From Fusobacteria bacterium ZRK30 (GTDB lineage Bacteria > Fusobacteriota > Fusobacteriia > Fusobacteriales > Fusobacteriaceae): 64,000 nucleotides of DNA. Position numbers and translations under genes: made by a program. Positions within the stretch are counted from its first letter, which is position 1; every line of letters begins with the position of its first letter. Shown in pieces: positions 58,688 to 64,000 of this stretch. Under the pieces are notes generated by a model, which saw only the letters and a list, made by a program, of their open reading frames with translations, made no database searches and was not told the DNA's origin. The stretch spans positions 372,001 through 436,000 of the forward strand of contig CP102404.1 in NCBI GenBank assembly GCA_024628785.1, written 5' to 3'.

Positions 58688-59602
58688 ATGTCGGGAAAAG
58701 TAACTTTAGTAAAAAAAGATGGATTTGTTTTTTCAAATTATTCAATGGTTTTATCTGCATTATTCTTTTCAGGGGCATTTATTGCAGGAAAGTTTTCTGT
58801 GGAAGAGTTCCCGGTATTTTCTTTAACTTTTTATAGGTTCTTTATCGCTACAATCTTATTATTTTTAATTTTGATTTATAGAAAAGTTGAATTAAAACTA
58901 CCTAAAAAAGAAATCTTTCGTATTCTATTGTTAGCTATTTTTGGAATGACTGGTTACCAACTGCTGTTTTTTAAAGCTCTAAAATACACTACGGCTATAA
59001 ATACTTCTTTAATATTGACTATAACACCTGTTATGACTACAATAATGGCTTTATTTTTTTTAAAAGAAAAAATTTCCTTCAAAAGTTTTTTAGGGATAAT
59101 TATTTCTATAGTTGGAGTTTTTTTTATAATAACTAATGGATCCATAGAGGTAATTAAATCTTTAAATTTTAATGTAGGAGATTTATTTATGCTGGGTGCG
59201 GTATTTTTTATGTCTATCAATTTTATAATTTTAAAAAAATCTTTAAAAACTATGGAACCTTTAAAACTTACAGCATATATTTCATTGTTTGCAACATTTT
59301 TGTTGATTCCTGGATTGATTTATGATAATCCAGCTTCATATCTAGGAAGTGTTACAATAAAAGGATGGTATAGCCTGGTGTATATGGCTGTGTTTGCTTC
59401 TGTATTTGCATATTTATTACAACAAGTTTCGATAAAAAAAATAGGGGCTATAAATACTTCTCTTTACATGAATTTAATCCCGTTATACTCTATAATATTA
59501 TCTTATTTAATTTTAGGAGAAAATATTTCTTTGGAAAAAATTGTGGCTGGGATTATAGTTATAGCAGGTGTTATTTATACTGTTAAAAATAAAACCACAT
59601 AA
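58688..59602 (+). CDS. EamA/DMT-family transporter
   Basis: A 304-aa exporter with ten transmembrane helices in two EamA repeats. First repeat: ALFFSGAFIAGKFSVEEFPVFSLTFYRF through TPVMTTIMALFFLKEKISF. Second repeat: GDLFMLGAVFFMSINFIIL through YMNLIPLYSIILSYLILGENISL. Such proteins export amino acids or other metabolites. The frame opens at a GTG in the ribosome site, so the ATG at 58688 (AAAGGAG before) is used. A direct-repeat regulatory box lies upstream. Confidence 0.88.
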   Translation: MSGKVTLVKKDGFVFSNYSMVLSALFFSGAFIAGKFSVEEFPVFSLTFYRFFIATILLFLILIYRKVELKLPKKEIFRILLLAIFGMTGYQLLFFKALKYTTAINTSLILTITPVMTTIMALFFLKEKISFKSFLGIIISIVGVFFIITNGSIEVIKSLNFNVGDLFMLGAVFFMSINFIILKKSLKTMEPLKLTAYISLFATFLLIPGLIYDNPASYLGSVTIKGWYSLVYMAVFASVFAYLLQQVSIKKIGAINTSLYMNLIPLYSIILSYLILGENISLEKIVAGIIVIAGVIYTVKNKTT

Positions 59603-59789
59603 ATTTTATTAATTAAGTAAAAGGGGATAATAAATTATTATCCTCTGCACTTGATATTTATATTCCTATTCTATTATTTAATGATCCCATTTCCTAAGTT
59701 TTCTTCTTTAAATTCCATTTTATTTATCTCCCTTTTAGGAGATGTCTCTCCTATATATTTATTTTTAGTTTCTTCTATAATTAAAAAAT

Positions 59790-59833
59790 GGTTCTGGTGC
59801 AACAATCATGCAAAAATAAGATTCACCAGAACC
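59790..59833. repeat. 44-bp inverted-repeat unit
   Basis: GGTTCTGGTG (59790-59799) and CACCAGAACC (59824-59833) are perfect 10-bp ends around a 24-base core. The ends resemble GGTTCTG-TGCAA termini of some IS6-type insertion sequences, but no transposase and no flanking target duplication is present. It could be a relic of an excised element or a hairpin terminator without a T run. Confidence 0.4.
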
Positions 59834-60028
59834 TTATTGTTAACAAATTAATTTAAGTGTCTTTGATTTTTAAGTCCTATGATCAAATTACTTATAAAAC
59901 GGAAATATTTCTTTTTTTCTTTGAAATTTAGAATGATTGATTTTTTATATTGCAATAATAGTTTTTTCATTAAACTTTCATTTAACAGTAGTATTATATC
60001 TTTAGTTAGCTATAATCCTTAATAATAG
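59834..60028 (+). promoter_or_regulatory. Intergenic DNA with an 11-bp direct repeat
   Basis: TTTCATTAAAC (59965-59975) and TTTCATTTAAC (59976-59986) are tandem 11-base repeats, followed by TATTAT at 59992 and TATAAT at 60010. The core TTTCATT is shared with the boxes at 62452. Together with the remnant after it, the 813-base gap 59603-60415 looks decayed; on the minus strand 59680-59790 a 35-codon open tail (ending NLGNGIIK) of unknown origin is also visible. Confidence 0.4.
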
Positions 60029-60203
60029 ATGCAAGAAGATATTTATAAGATTATATTTAAAGATGATTTTATTATTTTTATAAAAGTGGTCATAGATGTT
60101 AAAATTTTTTATCAAGAGAAATAGTAAAAGAAATAAATTTTAAAGAAATTGATGTTATAGTTAAATTAGGAGGAGGAACAAGGATTTTTATAAAGGAGAG
60201 TTA
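60029..60203 (+). pseudogene. Frameshifted remnant, possibly of a small nuclease/transposase (Rpn-like) gene
   Basis: An ATG opens MQEDIYKIIFKDDFIIFIK and runs to a stop at 60124. Adding one T to the six-T run near 60105 joins it to FLSREIVKEINFKEIDVIVK, ending IFIKES at 60203, about 59 codons in total. The opening resembles the start of Rpn/PD-(D/E)XK transposase-like proteins, but this is weak. A homopolymer read error or real decay could explain the shift. The ribosome site is poor. Confidence 0.3.
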
Positions 60204-60415
60204 ATTTTATTTCAATATACATCAAAGTTGAAAAATTTATTTTAAATATCTCTAAAATCAAAAAGATTTATTTAAACTTTCCCCCTACATATGTTATTAA
60301 GGGAACTACTAAATAATCAGAGTTCATTTAAGTTAAACTTTAAAGGGATAATGAAAAAAAATTTGAAAGGATTAATTAAGTTATTAAAAAGTTTGATATA
60401 AAGGGAGATAAATAT

Positions 60416-61738
60416 ATGAAAAAAAAATATATAAGCAAAGATTTAAAGAAGTCATATTTCATAATTGTAGCTGTGATCTTAGCTGTATTTATTCAAATAA
60501 CCATGTTCAGCTGGAATCACAGCAAAAAAAATGGAAAAAAAGAAGTTCAGATTATAGTTGATTTTTTAAAAAAAGAGATATCTGATCCAGAGGAACTGGA
60601 TTTGAGGGGAAAGGTTGAAGATGCATTGGGGGAGGTTCCAGGGTTTAAAAACCTTTCTATCATTATAAAAAATAAGAATTTTAATTTAAAAAAAGGAGAT
60701 ACAGTCTTTGAGGATCTCCCTGCAAGGGATAAGGTGACCATTTATGGACTTTATAAATATTATATCTATAACGATGTTATCTATGATGATGAGAACAACT
60801 CAGTTCAGGTGACTGTGGTTAAAAATTTAGAGGACAACATTAAATTTGTTGTGGATATATTTTTAATATTTACAGTGGTTTTTATCTTATTGAATCTGAC
60901 AGTTTTATTTCTGTATAAATATTTTTATAAACATATGATTTCTCAGATTAAAAATATAGAAGAAGAATTTAATAACCTGGATATATACGGAGAAAGTTTT
61001 AAACTGATAGAAAGTAAGGAGAATTATTATGAGGAGAATAAAAATATAATCAATGCCACCAACAATATGCTCATAAGACTAAATGATCAAAAAAACCAGC
61101 AGATGGATTTTATTCATAGTGCATCTCATGAGATGAAAACTCCCCTTACAGTGATGAAGGGTTATACAGGGATGCTAGAACGGTGGGCCATAGATGATGG
61201 AGATAAAGATATTATAAAGGAGTATGTAGGAGTCATTTCTGATACCATCAATGAAAGTACACAACTCATTGAAAAACTTTTATTTTTGGTTCAAAATGAT
61301 ATAGAACTCACTCTGGAAACTTTGAATTTTAAAAAATTAGTAAGGGATATCTACATGAAATTATTGATAAAATACCCTGGAAGTGAACTGGTGATAGAGG
61401 GAGACAGAGATATATCCACAGATAAAGTTTTAATGAAGTTATTACTCCTTAATTTGATAGAAAATGCCATAAAATATGGGGATAATAAAAAAGTGGAGAT
61501 TACGATCAGTGACAGTTTTTTGTCTATTTCAAATTCTGGAAGTCATATTGAGGAAGAAAATTTAAACAGGATCTTTGACAGGTTTTACAGGGAAGATAAA
61601 TCCAGAAATAACGAGATTGCAGGTCATGGGCTGGGATTATCTATAGTAAAGGTGATCTCAGAAAAGCTTGGTTTCCAGGTGGAGATAAAAAACAGAGAGG
61701 AATCAGGAGTTATTTCAAAACTCTATTTTAACAATTGA
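60416..61738 (+). CDS. Sensor histidine kinase
   Basis: A 440-aa two-helix membrane kinase. TM1 is about residues 14-32 (FIIVAVILAVFIQITMFSW), an extracytoplasmic domain of about 110 residues follows, then TM2 about 142-170 (FVVDIFLIFTVVFILLNLTVLFLY). HisKA has phospho-His 238 in HSASHEMKTPLTVMKGY. HATPase_c has NLIENAIKYGD and GHGLGLSIVKVI. AAGGGAGA precedes the ATG. The response regulator gene follows directly. The signal is unknown. Confidence 0.9.
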   Translation: MKKKYISKDLKKSYFIIVAVILAVFIQITMFSWNHSKKNGKKEVQIIVDFLKKEISDPEELDLRGKVEDALGEVPGFKNLSIIIKNKNFNLKKGDTVFEDLPARDKVTIYGLYKYYIYNDVIYDDENNSVQVTVVKNLEDNIKFVVDIFLIFTVVFILLNLTVLFLYKYFYKHMISQIKNIEEEFNNLDIYGESFKLIESKENYYEENKNIINATNNMLIRLNDQKNQQMDFIHSASHEMKTPLTVMKGYTGMLERWAIDDGDKDIIKEYVGVISDTINESTQLIEKLLFLVQNDIELTLETLNFKKLVRDIYMKLLIKYPGSELVIEGDRDISTDKVLMKLLLLNLIENAIKYGDNKKVEITISDSFLSISNSGSHIEEENLNRIFDRFYREDKSRNNEIAGHGLGLSIVKVISEKLGFQVEIKNREESGVISKLYFNN

Positions 61739-61754
61739 TATGAGGGAGGATAAA

Positions 61755-62426
61755 TTGAAAATATTAATAGTAGAAGATGATAAAAGAATAAGTAAGTTTT
61801 TAGAGATAGAATTTTTAAGGGAGGGATACAGGGTAGAACTAGCCTTTGACGGTAAAAGTGCTTTAGAAAAGATACAAAAGAACTTTTTTAATGTAATGCT
61901 TTTGGATCTTATGATTCCCAACATATCAGGGGAAGATCTCTGCAAAAAAATAAGGGAGGAGTCTGATATCCCCATAATTGTACTCACAGCAAAAAATAGT
62001 CTGATCTCAAAGATACAGCTACTCGATATAGGAGCTGATGACTATATCACTAAACCCTTTGAAATTGAAGAACTTTTTGCTAGGATAAGGGTAATCCTGA
62101 GAAATAAAAGTCACTACCTTACAGACGGGTTTGAAACATATGGGGAGATCGGATTAAAAAGAGATTCAAAGGAAATAACTGTCAGAGGGAAATCGGTATC
62201 TTTGAGTAAGAAGGAATATAACTTAATAGAATACTTCTTTCTGAATAAAGAGATGGTCCTGTCCAGGGAAAAAATTGTAGAATCTGTCTGGGGATATGAC
62301 TTTGAAGGAAATCTGAGTATTGTGGATGCATGTATAAAGAATATGAGAAAAAAATTAAAACTAGAAAGGCCATTGATATTATCTATAAGGGGTGTTGGAT
62401 ATATCTTTAAAGAAAGTAAAAATTAG
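61755..62426 (+). CDS. OmpR-family response regulator
   Basis: A 223-aa regulator. Receiver: ILIVEDDKRI, phospho-acceptor D51 in VMLLDLMIPNISG, IVLTAK and ITKPFE. The winged helix (about 125-223) includes LSKKEYNLIEYFFLNKE, LSIVDACIKNMRKKL and IRGVGYIF. An ATG at 61740 is in frame (228 aa) but has no ribosome site, whereas TTG at 61755 has GGGAGGA 5 bases before it, so I favour TTG. It is the partner of the kinase just upstream. Tandem 11-bp boxes after its own stop, before the next genes, are likely targets. Confidence 0.88.
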   Translation: MKILIVEDDKRISKFLEIEFLREGYRVELAFDGKSALEKIQKNFFNVMLLDLMIPNISGEDLCKKIREESDIPIIVLTAKNSLISKIQLLDIGADDYITKPFEIEELFARIRVILRNKSHYLTDGFETYGEIGLKRDSKEITVRGKSVSLSKKEYNLIEYFFLNKEMVLSREKIVESVWGYDFEGNLSIVDACIKNMRKKLKLERPLILSIRGVGYIFKESKN

Positions 62427-62451
62427 TAGATAAGAGGAAAATAAAAATATG

Positions 62452-62488
62452 AAACTTTCATCAAACTTTCATTAATGCGGGTTATTAT
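62452..62488 (+). promoter_or_regulatory. Tandem 11-bp response-regulator box and -10
   Basis: AAACTTTCATC (62452-62462) and AAACTTTCATT (62463-62473) are almost identical tandem repeats in the place of a -35 box, with TATTAT at 62483-62488. This is the geometry of a PhoB/OmpR-activated promoter and would drive the small membrane protein and PAP2 genes. Confidence 0.65.
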
Positions 62489-62620
62489 AAGGTATATTCT
62501 AAAAGAGCCTAATAGAAACTTGGCTTTTTAAGAGGTTGGAATAAGGAAAAATATACTAGAAATTTTAGGAGAGGCACCTATATCGTATAGAAAAAATTAA
62601 AAAATGTGAGGGTGAGGTCT

Positions 62621-62782
62621 ATGAGTAAGAAAATTTTTATAGGAATAATAGTTTTTTTTATGGGAATAAAAATTTTAGGAGAGGGATACTTAAAGGGATA
62701 TCTAAAAGGATCTGTAGAAGGGTTTGTAGATGTACTTTTAAAAATTATGATGAGGTATAGAAAACATAGGGTGTATTATTAA
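62621..62782 (+). CDS. 53-aa membrane protein related to the PAP2 N terminus
   Basis: A short protein opening MSKKIFIGIIVFFMGIKILG, which is one hydrophobic helix, followed by EGYLKGYLKGSVEGFVDVLL and a basic end (MRYRKHRVYY). Its middle repeats the start of the PAP2 protein encoded next (EILREGYLKGFIGALYKNLIKY), so the two share a duplicated N-terminal module. GAGGGTGAGG precedes the ATG. It lies under the tandem-box promoter. Its function is unknown. Confidence 0.6.
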   Translation: MSKKIFIGIIVFFMGIKILGEGYLKGYLKGSVEGFVDVLLKIMMRYRKHRVYY

Positions 62783-62840
62783 ATATGAGGGTAAAAATAA
62801 ATCTATCTAATTAATAGATGTCTATAAAAGGGAGCAGTTT

Positions 62841-63503
62841 ATGAATAAAGAAACATTGATGGTAATAATAATAATCCTAATAGCCTTGGAAATTTTAAGG
62901 GAAGGTTATCTGAAAGGTTTTATAGGGGCACTTTATAAAAATCTTATAAAGTATAAAAAGACAGCGGTAATAGGAATAATCCTAACTGTACTTAGTATAG
63001 TTTATTTAGATCTTCCTGTAGCCAAAAAGTTTTCCAATAAATATTATGCTAAAACTCTAGAGGGAATAAAAAATGGAGCCAGAACTGCGAATCTAGAGGA
63101 GATAGCTGAGTTAAAAAAGAAAATAGAAGTAGAAAATATAAACAAGGAAAAATATTCCAAATATGAAAGATTTTTAGCCGATCAGGGTGACGGGGATGTG
63201 GCAGGAGCTTCAGTGATAGTAATCCTTTTGATAGGAGGTCTATTGAAAAATAAAAAATTGATGAAGGTTTCTAAAAATGCAGTGGTCAGTGTCATAGCTT
63301 CTGGAATTTTAGTGAATTTATTAAAGTATATAATTTCAAGGTTGAGGCCGGATGTCAACATGCTCCCATATCAATTTTTTAACTGGGCTTCATGGTTTAA
63401 CGGGAATGGAAGTGTGAATCCATTTCATAGTTCCAGTGCCAGCCTTCCTTCGGGACACGGAATTGTCTCTGTTGCAGAGGCGGTTTTTTTATTAGAGAAA
63501 TAG
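62841..63503 (+). CDS. PAP2-family phosphatase, truncated at the C terminus
   Basis: A 220-aa membrane protein with the first two of the three PAP2 active-site motifs: KYIISRLRP (about 167-175) and SLPSGHGIVS (about 201-210). It ends 11 residues later (VAEAVFLLEK, stop). The third motif, SRxxxxxHxxxD, is missing in every frame after the stop, so the 3' end was lost, not merely shifted. The N terminus carries the LREGYLKGF module shared with the preceding small gene and two helices. Without the last His-Asp pair the enzyme should be inactive. AAAGGGAG precedes the ATG. Confidence 0.8.
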   Translation: MNKETLMVIIIILIALEILREGYLKGFIGALYKNLIKYKKTAVIGIILTVLSIVYLDLPVAKKFSNKYYAKTLEGIKNGARTANLEEIAELKKKIEVENINKEKYSKYERFLADQGDGDVAGASVIVILLIGGLLKNKKLMKVSKNAVVSVIASGILVNLLKYIISRLRPDVNMLPYQFFNWASWFNGNGSVNPFHSSSASLPSGHGIVSVAEAVFLLEK

Positions 63504-63715
63504 TCACCTTACGTGAAAATATTTCCGGCAAAAGTATTGTTAATCATATAGAGAAAGAATTGGGCATTTTAAATATTGATCTAGAAATAGATGAAAATCA
63601 AGAATATAAATTTTATGAATTGGAACTAACTCCCCTCCCTTCATATCTCCATAAATTTTTTAATCTAATAAGACACTTTATCGGTGGGAGTTTAATTATA
63701 TATGAGATGGAATAA
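63484..63715 (+). pseudogene. Orphan 3' coding fragment after the PAP2 break
   Basis: In a different frame from PAP2, DNA from about 63484 reads FFIREIVTLRENISGKSIV, continues through NHIEKELGILNIDLEIDENQ and ends GGSLIIYEME at 63715, some 75 codons without a stop or start. It looks like the C-terminal end of another, unrecognised protein joined to PAP2 by a deletion or rearrangement at about 63484-63500, a T-run. A terminator follows directly, which was probably that gene's own. Confidence 0.5.
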
Positions 63716-63766
63716 TAAAACTAAAAAGGCTTTTAGAAGATTTCTTCTAAAAGCCTTTTTAGTTTT
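63716..63766. terminator. Bidirectional terminator
   Basis: A long perfect stem of about 23 bp (AAAACTAAAAAGGC...AGA with its complement ending TTAGTTTT) with a very short loop lies between the orphan fragment and the convergent partial gene. Confidence 0.9.
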
Positions 63767-63800
63767 AAGAATCAAGATTTAGATGTAAATATAAAAATTG

Positions 63801-64000
63801 CTACGCTATCTTAATAATTAAAATTGAAGTAAAAATAATTACGGCAAGTCCAAACTCGAAGTAAAATAATCTGGCAACTTTTCCTCCAAAAATATTAACC
63901 GCTCTTCTCTGATGGGGTAAATTAAAAAATTTGTCATCATTTTTATAAGCTGATAAGCAGAGATAAACTCCTATTAATGCTGTTATAAATAAAATAATAA
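63801..64000 (-). CDS. Small membrane protein, C-terminal part (Imm17-like)
   Basis: The last 65 codons of a minus-strand gene that starts beyond the window. A hydrophobic helix (ILFITALIGVYLCLSAY) is followed by KNDDKFFNLPHQRRAVNIFG, then GGKVARLFYFEFG and a second helix (LAVIIFTSILIIKIA). Two short helices joined by a basic loop with FGxxxAR(L/I)FY recall the small Imm17-type family, named after toxin immunity but widespread without a toxin. The call is tentative. No toxin gene is visible in this window. Confidence 0.5.
   Translation of the reverse strand, partial: IILFITALIGVYLCLSAYKNDDKFFNLPHQRRAVNIFGGKVARLFYFEFGLAVIIFTSILIIKIA

Noticed and set aside
59651-59851. Open frame of 66 codons on the plus strand
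   Set aside because: No ribosome site, biased hydrophobic composition from AT-rich DNA, and it runs through the inverted-repeat unit.
1-64000. tRNA or rRNA genes
   Set aside because: I found no cloverleaf-like or rRNA-like segment on either strand by reading; a tRNAscan run would be needed to be certain.

Overview
The window looks like a piece of a low-GC, Gram-negative-type anaerobe. It has outer-membrane export (TolC), lipoproteins, no obvious respiratory genes, a selenocysteine formate dehydrogenase, inositol catabolism and peptide uptake. Base composition and gene mix fit a marine Fusobacteriota (Psychrilyobacter / Ilyobacter / Propionigenium type). That assignment is inference from gene content, not a database match.

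Layout. 1-5.8 kb: the 3' part of a myo-inositol operon (iolE partial, iolG, iolA, a transaldolase-family gene, iolC, iolJ) ending in a strong terminator. 5.9-9.4 kb: two APC amino-acid permeases and a class-I glutaminase-like (PuuD type) hydrolase on the minus strand. 9.5-12.6 kb: a hybrid histidine kinase (H235, D620, HPt H734) and an OmpR-type regulator. 12.8-14.8 kb: flavodoxin, a YeaR-like protein, a small secreted protein and a TPR protein behind a cyclic-di-GMP-I (GEMM) riboswitch. 15.1-20.7 kb: a complete MacAB-TolC-like export operon. 20.7-27.2 kb: redox and stress genes (flavodoxin-like reductase, two ABM monooxygenases, nitroreductase, MsrA), a MarR/SulP divergent pair with twin operators, and a 59-aa tryptophan-repeat microprotein. 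27.2-31.8 kb: a DUF819 membrane protein bracketed by non-coding direct repeats, a frameshifted pilin, a lipoprotein, PhzF and gene remnants. 31.9-39.0 kb: a nitroreductase, then a PLD-helicase plus methyltransferase convergent with a Zorya type II-like defence operon (zorA-zorB-zorE). 39.9-45.5 kb: NAD-type formate dehydrogenase (selenoprotein FdhA with an in-frame UGA and SECIS, NuoF-like, NuoE-like) divergent from a FocA-type formate channel. 46.1-48.5 kb: two divergent FMN-binding-domain proteins and a large pilin-like protein. 49.0-56.7 kb: an oligopeptide ABC operon with two paralogous binding proteins. 57.1-64.0 kb: an NhaC-type antiporter, a DMT exporter, a decayed stretch, a two-component system with 11-bp direct-repeat boxes, and a truncated PAP2 phosphatase.

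How it fits together. The operons suggest fermentation of inositol, peptides and amino acids, with formate interconversion coupled to NAD, plus oxidative or electrophile-stress enzymes under small regulators. A recurring theme is decay by internal deletion or frameshift: a SulP transporter lacking its central conserved block, short remnants resembling aldo/keto reductase and MerR genes, a frameshifted pilin, and a PAP2 gene that ends just after its PSGH motif next to an orphan 3' coding fragment. The best candidates for deeper study are the defence island (with a likely AUU start for zorA), the c-di-GMP riboswitch-TPR unit, the tryptophan-repeat microprotein, a shared promoter element in front of two redox genes, and a possible pseudoknotted leader upstream of focA.
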